Below the pieces are notes generated by a model. It saw only the letters and a list, made by a program, of their open reading frames with translations. It made no database searches and was not told where the DNA came from. Of a DNA stretch of 64,000 bases, positions 29,485 through 41,001 are shown in pieces; within the stretch, counting starts at the first letter, position 1; each line of letters starts with the position of its first letter. A program made the translations under genes and the position numbers. Origin of the DNA: Chaunax sp. Z400 (lineage: Eukaryota; Chordata; Actinopteri; Lophiiformes; Chaunacidae); contig JBAGJB010000231.1 of the NCBI GenBank assembly GCA_037577475.1, positions 310,001-374,000 on the forward strand, given 5' to 3'.

Positions 29485-29495
29485 TATTATCATTT

Positions 29496-29595
29496 ATATC
29501 GTTTGGTGTGTTTATTTTTTTATCATTTATTTATCTGTGTATTTTATATCGTTTGGTGTGTTTATTTTTTTATCATTTATTTATCTGTGTATTTT
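29496..29595. repeat. Tandem duplication of a 50-bp unit
   Basis: Two adjacent near-identical 50-bp copies begin ATATCGTTTGGTGTG at 29496 and 29546, in the presumed 3' untranslated part of the remnant above. Confidence 0.85.
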
Positions 29596-29898
29596 GTATC
29601 CTTTATTTATATTTTTTCTTTGCATTGATGTGTATTTATGTATTTATTTTTATATATATATATTAAAGTGTGTTTTATACTTTGTTGAAAGTCCCATTAA
29701 AGTGTCTTTTGTTTTTAAACATACCCGTGTGTTCTTCCGTCTCACTAGTAAGTTTATACTAAAGTAAGTATAGTAAAGTAAGTTTATACTTTATGCTACA
29801 TACCAAACTTTATGTTGGAACTTGATTCTTCTCAGTCAGATATGTCAGGGGTAGTAATGGCAATCAGTCTTTCAAGGGCAGTGCTCATATCGTAGAGA

Positions 29899-29899
<1 letters not shown>

Positions 29900-29983
<84 letters not shown>
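29900..29983. repeat. (TC)n(TA)n compound microsatellite
   Basis: About 20 TC dinucleotides are followed directly by about 20 TA dinucleotides. A short (GTAT)n run follows at about 30066-30090. Confidence 0.97.
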
Positions 29984-29987
<4 letters not shown>

Positions 29988-30099
29988 CAATAATATATAC
30001 AGTTGATAATATTATAGGGAAAATAAGAAAGTATTTGCACATAAGACGAGTTGGGACCACTCGTCTGTATGTATGTATGTATGTATGTGTTCTTCATCC

Positions 30100-30430
30100 A
30101 TCCGGCCGGCCGGCGGTGTGAGGGAGGGGAGCACAACGAGAGCACGTGGCTACTTTGCATATCCCGGTACGCCTCTCCGGCGACTCCAGAGCTCCGGCGG
30201 GGTCATTTCCGATGCGCAGAAGCCAGGTGCGTTCCGCTTTCGAGGCCGGGCGTCCCGTTCGAGACGGAGAAGGCGCCTCGCCGTCGCGGGACGGGACGGA
30301 CGTTTCTACAAAGTGGTGTACCGTCGGAGCGACGCCGGATCCGCCGCCGTCGCGCGGCCGGCGGCCGCCGGGGCGGACAGTGAAGATTCCCGCCCCGCCC
30401 CCGCCCCGCCCGTGTCTCGATGTTCTCTGA
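30100..30430. other. CpG-rich island
   Basis: This stretch is markedly rich in CG dinucleotides within an AT-rich window and ends with repeated CCCCGCCC words that could bind Sp1-type factors. Open frames in several phases reflect the base composition. I could not match it to rRNA or tRNA. It lies just upstream of the promoter below and is probably a promoter-associated CpG island. Confidence 0.55.
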
Positions 30431-30480
30431 CTCTCCCTAACTTCTAAGCCCAGCCCCCTTGTAGCGTTCCACAAAGATCA

Positions 30481-30660
30481 ATGTAATCGAGCTCCCTGAC
30501 TGGATTGGCTGCCCTAACACACGCTGTCTCTGACTGGATGGCCTAACTTGCTCCGACGACTTCTGATTGGCTGGCTTTCCGGGCCCCCGCCCCCCCAACT
30601 CAGCTTTGAATTTGAACCTGATTGAAGCCGTTTCTCCTCAGTCGTCTCAGCTGCGCTTGC
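30481..30660 (+). promoter_or_regulatory. Promoter of DUF6729-like gene (CCAAT, GC box, CHR-like)
   Basis: Two inverted CCAAT boxes (ATTGG at 30504-30508 and 30566-30570), a GC-rich box at about 30581-30597 and two adjacent TTTGAA words (30605-30610, 30611-30616) precede the presumed first exon. CCAAT boxes plus a TTTGAA cell-cycle homology region close to the start are typical of G2/M-expressed vertebrate genes. No TATA box is apparent. The assignment to the downstream gene rests on position, orientation and the splice donor at 30722. Confidence 0.45.
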
Positions 30661-30721
30661 TTGAGAGAGAAGGACTTTTATTTCCACAACTTTTTCGCAG
30701 ACATTTCTGTCGTCGAGTTAT
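30640..30721 (+). other. Predicted non-coding exon 1 of DUF6729-like gene
   Basis: The segment ends at a strong donor (TTAT|GTAAGT, intron from 30722). No ATG precedes the donor. The next acceptor in good context, TTATTTGTAG, ends at 32531, one base before the start codon of the coding exon. A Tc1-like element sits in the intervening intron. The 5' boundary is approximate. Confidence 0.4.
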
Positions 30722-31325
30722 GTAAGTACTGTTCTGTGTCTCATTCAATGTGTCTGTCGGCTGTGTTGTACTTGCTACGAGGCAAATGAAAGTACGGAGT
30801 ACGGAGCCAGTAATAGTAATGACACGGTTACCTAGCTAGCTACCTAGCGCATTACAGTATCAGTTTAACAAATCATATTTGAACCAATTTACCAAATAAC
30901 ATTTGAACTTTTAATATTTGAAGCGGCCGATATGCCGGTGTGCAGTCATTCATTTGCATGCACTGCTTGAAGAGCGGGATTTGCGCTCATGAACAGACAG
31001 TACTTTTTAAAAATACACATCTGCTTTCATGTTTTACGCGTGTACGGACTTTTGAAATTAAATTTCCTTCAGGTCAACCTATTTCTAGCAATTTATAAAC
31101 AGCCTGCTGGTATGCTCTTTGATATTCACTTTGTTTATAATTGTTATTGCTCTTTTCTGTAACACTTCTACATGACAAATACTAAACCTTCATGTGTTAA
31201 CCCACACCTCTGTGCAGTATCCAAAATACAGTAGTATAAGTGAACAATACAAAATGTGTCCTTGCCTTTGCATAATATTCCAATGGAAATTACTTAGTCA
31301 GTCAGTTATGAACAATATATATATG

Positions 31326-32020
31326 TACAGTACCAGTCAAAAGTTTGGACACACCTTCTCATTCAATGGTTTTTATTTATTTTAATTATTTTCTACATTG
31401 TAGATTAATACTGAAGACATCGAAACTATGAAAGAACACATATGGAATTATGTAGTAAACAAAAAAGTGTTAAATAAGTCAGAATATGTTTTATATTTTA
31501 GATTCTTCAAAGTAGCCTCCTTTTGCTTTGATGACAGCTTTGCACACTCTTGGCATTCTCTCAGTCAGCTTCATGAGGTCGTCTCCTGGAATGGAACTTG
31601 CCATAATATGGATTACAACAGTAGTCAAATAGGGCTATCCACTGTGTACTAACCCTACCTCTGCACAACACAACTGATGGTCTCAAACACATTAAGAAGG
31701 CAAGTAATTCCACAAATTGACTCTTGACAAGGCACACCTGTTAATTCAAAACCATTCCAGGAGACGACCTCATGAAGCTGACTGAGAGAATGCCAAGAGT
31801 GTGCAAAGCTGTCATCAAAGCAAAAGGAGGCTACTTTGAAGAATCTAAAATATAAAACATATTCTGACTTATTTAACACTTTTTTGTTTACTACATAATT
31901 CCATATGTGTTCTTTCATAGTTTCGATGTCTTCAGTATTAATCTACAATGTAGAAAATAATTAAAATAAATAAAAACCATTGAATGAGAAGGTGTGTCCA
32001 AACTTTTGACTGGTACTGTA
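31326..32020. mobile_element. Non-autonomous Tc1/mariner element
   Basis: The left arm (31326-31596) starts TACAGTACCAGTCAAAAG. The right arm (31752-32020) is its reverse complement ending CTTTTGACTGGTACTGTA. The arms are about 270 bp and almost perfectly matched, and they surround about 155 bp of unrelated interior. The ends abut TA-rich sequence, as expected for insertion at TA. The sequence resembles a Tc1-like family abundant in many fishes. It has no transposase gene; the identical short open frames on opposite strands are the two arms. It is inserted in the presumed first intron of the DUF6729-like gene. Confidence 0.92.
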
Positions 32021-32301
32021 TATATATATATGTATGTGTATATGTATGTGTATATATATGTGTATGTGTATATATATATGTATATATGTATGTGTGTGTA
32101 TATGTATGTGTATATATATGTGTATGTGTATATATATATGTATATATGTATGTGTGTATATGTATGTGTATATATATGTGTATGTGTATATATATATGTA
32201 TATATGTATGTGTATATATATGTATGTGTATATATATGTATGTGTATATATATGTATGTGTATATATATATGTGTATATATACACACACACACACACACA
32301 T
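32021..32301. repeat. (TATATGTATG)n-type microsatellite
   Basis: Alternating purine-pyrimidine repeats (TA, TG and TATG mixtures) end in (AC)n. It directly adjoins the right end of the Tc1-like element. All six frames are open over parts of it, and none is coding. Confidence 0.95.
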
Positions 32302-32532
32302 AATACTGTAAGTCATGGTCAGCTCTATCTCATTTCTCTGTGTGAATGTATTGATTTGCTGTCCATGACGGATCATTACATGGTGATGTAATCCTAGAAT
32401 TTATTTGAAAAGAGGATAATGACAGAGCACAGAGACACAGTGAAATGCATTTGATAAGATAAATGCTGTGTATGTGTGAGTGTAATGCTTAAAGTGTGTA
32501 ATTAACGCGCCTGTCGTCTGCTTATTTGTAGA

Positions 32533-35531
32533 ATGGATTCCACTCCGGCCTTTCGGTACCTGCCTTCCTCCTCCCACCTGATCTTGCAGCCTTCTGCCGC
32601 GGCGACACACGTCGTCAAAGCCTCCCAGAAGGGTGGCCGAGACACTGTGAGGTCGTTCGAGGTGAAGCTGCCTGAGAGGGTGAGGGAGGAGGCAGTGACC
32701 AAGGTCAAGGCTGCGGGAGGTGACCCAGGCTGCCCTGAACTGGTGCTCAGTGAAACAGAGCTCCAGTTTGGACAGTACAGGGGTCAGACATTGAAATGGC
32801 TATTGAGCAACGATGTTGGCTATGCAGTTAGCATCATCGTCTCTCATCAGGGGGAGATGGATGGGAGGGGGGGCACCTCCCAGTCTCGCCTCGAGGCCAA
32901 CAAAAACGCCCTCACCTCCTATGCTGCCCTCTTTCCACCTGTCATGGTGGCAGTGAAGGAGCGGCGGATGTGGGAGGGAGCAGAGTCGGTGAGGGGCATG
33001 GATAAGTGTTGCGTAGGTTTTGGGGTGCACGCCAGCAGGACCTATGCTTCACTGTACGAAGCAACTGACCGGGAGAGCAGGACGTGAGTATTGAGAAGTC
33101 ATCATTTTTCAATTGTAAAAATTCACAGGTCAACTATGGAGAAAACACTCATTCGGTTTGCCCTGTTTGTCCATAGGTACGTGCAGTGGGTGACGCGCCA
33201 GAAGCCACAGGCCGGGTCGCGGCTGAAGCAGCTGCAGGTGTACTTGGTCGGTCGCACCAACCAGGATGCAGCGGCCAGAGTTCCAGCGGCTACTCCGCCT
33301 GCCCGCCAGGACACAGCACGTCCGTCGACCAGTAAGACCCTCTCCCCTTGTTGTGTAGGCGTCTCACGAGTCCTGTTAAAAGTGCAAATGTCATACAGTC
33401 CTACATTCACTTCTTGTGCAGGCGCTGCATCCGGTGACCTGACGGACGACGTCCTCGTCGCCGCTGCTGTGGAGGTCGACTCTCAGCGTGAGTGCATTTT
33501 GGTTTTTTGTACGCCATGTCCTGTCAGTCGTTCAACTGGCTGGCTGGCTGACTGACTGACTGACTGACTGACTGGCTGAAATTTGCAGTTGCCAGGGATG
33601 CCGCAGCACCTGTCGCCCGCCCAGGACCTTCAGGACCCCCTCCCCCCAAACAGCTCGCGCAGCCCACCTCCACCGGTGCAGAGGTGAGATATAATTTTCT
33701 AGTAATAAGCAAAATGATATTAGTACTTAAAATAGTACTGACGGATGCGATGTGAACGTTGCAGCTGCTGCCCAAGAAGTGGAGGAAGGCGCTGCCGGTG
33801 GAGCAGCAGGACTGGCTGGGCCGAGCTCTCTTCACCAGAGGTGCGGGAGGACATCCCGTCCTCGTCAGTGACCTCCATCTCTGGTGGTCCCCCCCAGGAG
33901 ACCGGCCCCTGTACGCGCAGCCCCCTGCCTCGTGCCATCCCTTTTTTCACACACGCTTCTTCCTGTGGGCGCCCTACAGGATGTGGGCGTGCAGGTTTGT
34001 GTGCAAGGGATGTGGCCACAAACTCACAGGGGCTGGTCTGTACAAGACGGTGCGGAGGGTCCTGGACATGACAGGCTGGTACTTCATGGGCACGGAGTAC
34101 CTGGAATGCCTGTCATGTAAGCGCAAGGTTGCTGCCTGGTCCCAGGATATCATGGACCAGCTGGACCTGGGGCACCAGATGCAGTTTCCTGCCATCCTGA
34201 CCTACAAGTAAGCAGAAATAAGAAGGCTTGTGTATTTATTTATTCATTCAATTATTTACTGCAGCATAGCACACGATTGACCTCTTCACCACACACTCAG
34301 GTTGTCCTGCGACAAGGCGGTGGTGGGGCATTTGAGGGAGCGCACTTTGGGCAACAGTGCGGCTTGCCTCAGAAAAACCTTGAGGGAGCAGCACAGCTCA
34401 GAGTGGGCGGGGCGCGTCATCCGCTACCTCTCTGTGTTGGAGTTGCTCGGCGTCACGGAACAGCAGGACCTGCAGCAGCTGCCAAAGATGCCACCGGTGC
34501 CCTCTGCGTCCTGGCTGCTCTCCGTGTACGTGCGGGACGCCCTCGCCCGCCTGCCGGAGACCAAGGCCAGGCTTACCTCGGTGTTTGGCAGCATTTTGAA
34601 GCTGGACTCCACCAAGAAGGTGAGCTGTGATTAGGAAGATGCACGCATTTCTATGGATTGTGCTCTCAGTGTGTCCGACAATGTTTACTATTTGAAAGTA
34701 TAATCGGTGTGTGACGTGACAATGTTCTTCACTGTGTCTCATGCAGATGACCAAGAAACTGGCCGGTAAGGCCGCTGGGACAGCAGGATGGGTGACCAAC
34801 GTGGGCAACGAGTACGGGCAGGTGCTCATCTCCGTCCTCACCGCCTGCGAGGGGGATGGACTGGTAGCCATGGCGCAGGGGCTCATGCGGCGCTACAGGG
34901 AGGCCAGGGTGGCACCCCCTCAGGTGCTCTACGTGGACCGGGACTGCTGCACTCGCAACCACCAGCCCAAGGTACCGTGGCGTCTCTCACACACAGACAC
35001 ACTGCTGACTGCAGCTGCCATTTAAAACGACTGACCGATTGATGATTCGTTGTTAGGTCGGGCTGATGTTTGGTGAGTGGGACCAGCTGATGGTCCGCCT
35101 GGATGTGTGGCACCTCTTGCGACGCTTCGCGAGGGGCGTCACCACCGACGCCCACCTGCTGTACGGCCCCTTCATGTCCCGCCTGTCCACTGCCATCTTT
35201 GAGTGGGACGGGGAGGATGTGGAGCGGCTGAAGAGGGCAAAGCAGTCCCAGATGGGGACGGGTGCCATCGTCCACCTGACCATTCCTGAGATGGCCCCTC
35301 ACTGCCGGCGGCGGATCAGGGCGCAGCCAGAAGCCGACCGTCTGATCCAGGAGGTGCTGGATCACTTCTGGAATGCTGTGGACACCATGGGGGTCCCGCT
35401 GATTGACCGCGCCAGGATGGGGGAGATCTGGAGGACCCAGCGTCGCCACCTCCACTGCATCCAGGACCCAGAGGGAGTGCAGCTCTACACGAAGACGGGG
35501 GAAGTGACCAGGGGAGGGGTCAAGCTACATG
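32533..35531 (+). pseudogene. DUF6729-like transposase-type gene, copy 1, 3'-truncated
   Basis: Eight coding exons can be joined with canonical GT-AG introns and consistent phases: 32533-33083, 33177-33331, 33422-33487, 33589-33683, 33765-34207, 34301-34619, 34747-34971 and 35057-~35530, giving about 776 codons. The N-terminal part has FGQYRGQTLKWLLSNDVGY, like the small domain seen at exonuclease-X C-termini. The fifth coding exon has the DUF6729-like region with a CKGCG and CLSCK pair that could bind zinc. Further on are STKKMTKKLAGKAAGTAGWV, LYVDRDCC and VRLDVWHLLRRF, whose Asp residues fit a DDE-type nuclease fold. The protein stops being recognisable after GGVKLHV, where satellite D begins; the rest of the family's conserved C-terminal half is absent. 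Family identity is from memory of fish proteins. Relation to KDZ/Zisupton-type transposases is a hypothesis. Confidence 0.7.
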
Positions 35532-37712
35532 TATTCATACTATACATACTGTACATACTATTCATACTGTACATACTATACATACTATTCATACTGTACA
35601 TACAATACATACTATTCATACTGTACATACTATACATACTGTTCATACTATACATACTGTTCATACTGTACATACTATACATACTATTCATACTATTCAT
35701 ACTGTACATACTATACATACTATTCATACTGTACATACTATACATACTATTCATACTATACATACTATTCATACTGTAAATACTATTCATACTGTACATA
35801 CTATTCATACTGTACATACTATTCATACTGTACATACTATACATACTATTCATACTATACATACTATTCATACTGTACATACTATTCATACTGTACATAC
35901 TATTCATACTATTCATACTATACATACTATTCCTACTATACATACTATTCATACTATTCATACTGTACATACTGTACATACTGTACATACTATACATACT
36001 ATTCATACTGTACATACTGTACATACTGTACATACTATTCATACTATACATACTGTACATACTATTTATACTATACATACTACACATACTATACATACTA
36101 CACATACTATTTATACTATACATACTATTTATACTATACATACTATTCATACTGTACATACTATTCATAATGTACATACTGTACATACTATACATACTGT
36201 ACATACTATACATACTACTCATACTGTACATACTATTCGTACTATACATACTATTCGTACTATACATACTATACATACTATTCCTACTATACATACTATT
36301 CCTACTGTACATACTATACATACTATTCATACTAGTCATACTGTACATACTACACATACTATTCATACTGTACATACTATACATACTATTCATACTATAC
36401 ATACTGTACATACTATTCATACTATACATACTGTACATACTATTTATACTATACATACTACACATACTATTTATACTATACATACTATTTATACTATACA
36501 TACTATTTATACTATACATACTATTCATATTATACATACTATTCATACTGTACATACTATTCATACTGTACATACTATACATACTACTCATACTATACAT
36601 ACTATTCGTACTATACATACTGTACATACTGTACATACTATTCATACTGTACATACTGTACATACTATTCATACTGTACATACTATTCATACTGTACATA
36701 CTATACATACTATTCATACTGTACATACTATTCATACTGTACATACTATACATACTATTCATGCTATACATACTGTACATACTATACATACTATTCATAC
36801 TGTTCATACTGTACATACTGTACATACTGTACATACTGTACATACTATTCATACTGTACATACTATTCATACTGTACATGCTATACATACTATTCATACT
36901 GTACATACTATACATACTATTCATACTGTACATACTATTCATACTGTACATACTATACATACTATTCATACTGTACATACTATACATACTATTCATACTG
37001 TACATACTATACATACTATTCATACTATTCATACTGTACATACTATTCATACTGTACATACTATTTATACTATACATACTATACATTCTATACATACTAT
37101 TCATACTGTACATACTGTACATACTGTACATACTGTACATACTATTCATACTGTACATACTGTACATACTGTTCATACCGTACATACTATACATACTATT
37201 CATACTATTCATACTATTCATACTGTACATACTATACATACTATTCATACTATTCATACTGTACATACTATACATACTATTCATACTGTACATACTATAC
37301 ATACTATTCATACTGTACATACTATTCATACTATTCATACTGTACATACTGTACATACTGTTCATACCGTACATACTATACATACTATTCATACTATTCA
37401 TACTGTACATACTATACATACTATACATACTATTCATACTATTCATACTGTACATACTATACATACTATTCATACTGTACATACTATACATACTATTCAT
37501 ACTGTACATACTATTCATACTATTCATACTGTACATACTATTCATACTATTCATACTGTACATACTATTCATACTATTCATACTGTACATACTATTCATA
37601 CTGTACATACTATACATACTATTCATACTATACATACTATTCATACTAAACATACTGTAGATACTATACATATTATTCATACTGTACATACTATACATAT
37701 TATTCATACTGT
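35532..37712. repeat. Satellite D array (9-bp units), copy 1
   Basis: Alternating 9-bp units of the forms TACATACTA, TTCATACTG and TACATACTG repeat for about 2.2 kb. It starts exactly where the DUF6729-like coding sequence stops being recognisable. The 9-bp period leaves all phases open over long distances; a 769-codon minus-strand frame of Tyr/Ser/Met/Asn and a 496-codon plus-strand frame of Tyr/Ile/Leu/Phe are products of this. I do not consider them genes. Confidence 0.97.
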
Positions 37713-37755
37713 ACACAGCATGTCCGTCGACCAGTAAGACCCTCTCCCCTTGTTG
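37713..37755 (+). pseudogene. Fragment of exon 3 and its donor site
   Basis: About 42 bases match 33312-33354 of the gene above with one difference (CATG for CACG), including TCCGTCGACCAGTAAGACCC. The fragment spans the end of an exon and the start of an intron, displaced to the far side of satellite D. It suggests a template switch or recombination at this point. Confidence 0.8.
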
Positions 37756-37881
37756 GCAAAGAGGAGAGCAGAAAGATTCAAAAGGAAGGAGCAAAGACTT
37801 GCGCAGAAAATGAAGAGAAAGGAAAAGAGAAAACAGGACAGAAGGAAGAGACAGGAAAGAGAAGCAGAGGGGGGGAAGTGA
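37756..37881 (+). pseudogene. Lys/Arg-rich C-terminal exon with stop codon
   Basis: Forty-one codons plus TGA encode an extremely basic tail (RRAERFKRKEQRLAQKMKR, then KRQEREAEGGK). It is homologous to the remnant at 29264-29484. It is most simply read as the last exon of the DUF6729-like gene, now separated from its upstream exons by satellite D and the exon-3 fragment. The frame is intact. Whether it can still be spliced to anything is unknown; no clear acceptor precedes it. Confidence 0.55.
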
Positions 37882-37984
37882 TGGATTTGTTTATTTTTAG
37901 AACATAATTGTGTGCAGTGTGTTTATCTTATCTTTTTTGTTTGTGTGTGTCTTTTCTTTGTATGTGTATATTTGCTTTGCCTTT

Positions 37985-38405
37985 ATATAATTTGTGTGTT
38001 TTGCAGTGTGTTTTTATAATTTGTGTGTGTTTTGCAGTATGTTTTTATAATTTGTGTGTGTTTTGCAGTGTGTTTTTATAATTTGTGTGTGTTTTGCGGT
38101 GTGTTTTTATAATTTGTGTGTGTTTTGCGGTGTGTTTTTATAATTTGTGTGTGTTTTGCGGTGTGTTTTTATAATTTGTGTGTGTTTTGCGGTGTGTTTT
38201 TATAATTTGTGTGTGTTTTGCGGTGTGTTTTTATAATTTGTGTGTGTTTTGCGGTGTGTTTTTATAATTTGTGTGTGTTTTGCGGTGTGTTTTTATAATT
38301 TGTGTGTGTTTTGCGGTGTGTTTTTATAATTTGTGTGTGTTTTGCGGTGTGTTTTTATAATTTGTGTGTGTTTTGCGGTGTGTTTTTATAATTTGTGTGT
38401 GTTTT
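37985..38405. repeat. 31-bp minisatellite
   Basis: About 13 copies of a 31-bp G/T-rich unit containing TTTTGCGGTGTGTTTTTATA. The first copies have GCAG in place of GCGG. It ends at the breakpoint of the 5470-bp tandem duplication. Confidence 0.95.
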
Positions 38406-38410
38406 GGTCT

Positions 38411-41001
38411 GTCATGGTGGCAGTGAAGGAGCGGCGGATGCGGGAGGGAGCAGAGTCGGTGAGGGGCATGGATAAGTGTTGCGTAGGTTTTGGGGTGCAC
38501 GCCAGCAGGACCTATGCTTCACTGTACGAAGCAACTGACCGGGAGAGCAGGACGTGAGTATTGAGAAGTCATCATTTTTCAATTGTAAAAATTCACAGGT
38601 CAACTATGGAGAAAACACTCATTCGGTTTGCCCTGTTTGTCCATAGGTACGTGCAGTGGGTGACGCGCCAGAAGCCACAGGCCGGGTCGCGGCTGAAGCA
38701 GCTGCAGGTGTACTTGGTCGGTCGCACCAACCAGGATGCAGCGGCCAGAGTTCCAGCGGCTACTCCGCCTGCCCGCCAGGACACAGCACGTCCGTCGACC
38801 AGTAAGACCCTCTCCCCTTGTTGTGTAGGCGTCTCACGAGTCCTGTTAAAAGTGCAAATGTCATACAGTCCTACATTCACTTCTTGTGCAGGCGCTGCAT
38901 CCGGTGACCTGACGGACGACGTCCTCGTCGCCGCTGCTGTGGAGGTCGACTCTCAGCGTGAGTGCATTTTGGTTTTTTGTACGCCATGTCCTGTCAGTCG
39001 TTCAACTGGCTGGCTGGCTGACTGACTGACTGACTGACTGACTGGCTGAAATTTGCAGTTGCCAGGGATGCCGCAGCACCTGTCGCCCGCCCAGGACCTT
39101 CAGGACCCCCTCCCCCCAAACAGCTCGCGCAGCCCACCTCCACCGGTGCAGAGGTGAGATATAATTTTCTAGTAATAAGCAAAATGATATTAGTACTTAA
39201 AATAGTACTGACGGATGCGATGTGAACGTTGCAGCTGCTGCCCAAGAAGTGGAGGAAGGCGCTGCCGGTGGAGCAGCAGGACTGGCTGGGCCGAGCTCTC
39301 TTCACCAGAGGTGCGGGAGGACATCCCGTCCTCGTCAGTGACCTCCATCTCTGGTGGTCCCCCCCAGGAGACCGGCCCCTGTACGCGCAGCCCCCTGCCT
39401 CGTGCCATCCCTTTTTTCACACACGCTTCTTCCTGTGGGCGCCCTACAGGATGTGGGCGTGCAGGTTTGTGTGCAAGGGATGTGGCCACAAACTCACAGG
39501 GGCTGGTCTGTACAAGACGGTGCGGAGGGTCCTGGACATGACAGGCTGGTACTTCATGGGCACGGAGTACCTGGAATGCCTGTCATGTAAGCGCAAGGTT
39601 GCTGCCTGGTCCCAGGATATCATGGACCAGCTGGACCTGGGGCACCAGATGCAGTTTCCTGCCATCCTGACCTACAAGTAAGCAGAAATAAGAAGGCTTG
39701 TGTATTTATTTATTCATTCAATTATTTACTGCAGCATAGCACACGATTGACCTCTTCACCACACACTCGGGTTGTCCTGCGACAAGGCGGTGGTGGGGCA
39801 TTTGAGGGAGCGCACTTTGGGCAAAAGTGCGGCTTGCCTCAGAAAAACCTTGAGGGACCAGCACAGCTCAGAGTGGGCGGGGCGCGTCATCCGCTACCTC
39901 TCTGTGTTGGAGTTGCTCGGCGTCACGGAACAGCAGGACCTGCAGCAGCTGCCAAAGATGCCACCGGTGCCCTCTGCGTCCTGGCTGCTCTCCGTGTACG
40001 TGCGGGACGCCCTCGCCCGCCTGCCGGAGACCAAGGCCAGGCTTACCTCGGTGTTTGGCAGCATTTTGAAGCTGGACTCCACCAAGAAGGTGAGCTGTGA
40101 TTAGGAAGATGCACGCATTTCTATGGATTGTGCTCTCAGTGTGTCCGACAATGTTTACTATTTGAAAGTATAATCGGTGTGTGACGTGACAATGTTCTTC
40201 ACTGTGTCTCATGCAGATGACCAAGAAACTGGCCGGTAAGGCCGCTGGGACAGCAGGATGGGTGACCAACGTGGGCAACGAGTACGGGCAGGTGCTCATC
40301 TCCGTCCTCACCGCCTGCGAGGGGGATGGACTGGTAGCCATGGCGCAGGGGCTCATGCGGCGCTACAGGGAGGCCAGGGTGGCACCCCCTCAGGTGCTCT
40401 ACGTGGACCGGGACTGCTGCACTCGCAACCACCAGCCCAAGGTACCGTGGCGTCTCTCACACACAGACACACTGCTGACTGCAGCTGCCATTTAAAACGA
40501 CTGACCGATTGATGATTCGTTGTTAGGTCGGGCTGATGTTTGGTGAGTGGGACCAGCTGATGGTCCGCCTGGATGTGTGGCACCTCTTGCGACGCTTCGC
40601 GAGGGGCGTCACCACCGACGCCAACCTGCTGTACGGCCCCTTCATGTCCCGCCTGTCCACTGCCATCTTTGAGTGGGACGGGGAGGATGTGGAGCGGCTG
40701 AAGAGGGCAAAGCAGTCCCAGATGGGGACGGGTGCCATCGTCCACCTGACCATTCCTGAGATGGCTCCTCACTGCCGGCGGCGGATCAGGGCGCAGCCAG
40801 AAGCCGACCGTCTGATCCAGGAGGTGCTGGATCACTTCTGGAATGCTGTGGACACCATGGGGGTCCCGCTGATTGACCGCGCCAGGATGGGGGAGATCTG
40901 GATGACCCAGCGTCGCCACCTCCACTGCATCCAGGACCCAGAGGGAGTGCAGCTCTACACGAAGACGGGGGAGGTGACCAGGGGAGGGGTCAAGCTACAT
41001 G
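38411..41001 (+). pseudogene. DUF6729-like gene, copy 2, truncated at both ends
   Basis: This is the tandem duplicate of the gene at 32533. It lacks the promoter, the start codon and the first ~136 codons. Exons are 38411-38553 (partial), 38647-38801, 38892-38957, 39059-39153, 39235-39677, 39771-40089, 40217-40441 and 40527-~41000, all at +5470 and with splice sites kept. It also ends after GGVKLHV at satellite D. Differences from copy 1 include MREGAES for MWEGAES, KSAACL for NSAACL, RDQHSS for REQHSS, DANLLYG for DAHLLYG and WMTQRR for WRTQRR. Amino-acid changes outnumber the silent ones I noticed, as expected for an unconstrained pseudogene. The catalytic-type LYVDRDCC and VRLDVWH motifs are unchanged. 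Confidence 0.75.

Larger units (their letters stand above)
32941..38410. repeat. Unit of a 5470-bp tandem duplication
   Basis: The sequence from 32941 (CTGTCATGGTGGCAGTG, mid first coding exon) recurs from 38411 at a constant offset of 5470 bp through the end of the last exon and into satellite D. The breakpoint joins the 31-bp minisatellite at about 38405 to the middle of the exon. After the exons, the second copy carries a longer satellite D array and does not return to the exon fragment and basic tail. Confidence 0.93.

Noticed and set aside
29230..29493. Minus-strand Ser/Pro/Phe-rich open frames opposite the basic tail
   Set aside because: They are shadows of the purine-rich Lys/Arg coding strand, whose homology to 37756-37881 supports the plus strand.
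30100..30430. GC-rich block as an rRNA or ITS fragment
   Set aside because: I could not recognise any conserved rRNA stretch; CpG-island promoter context explains the composition.
31428..31918. Two identical short open frames on opposite strands
   Set aside because: They are the two inverted arms of the Tc1-like element.
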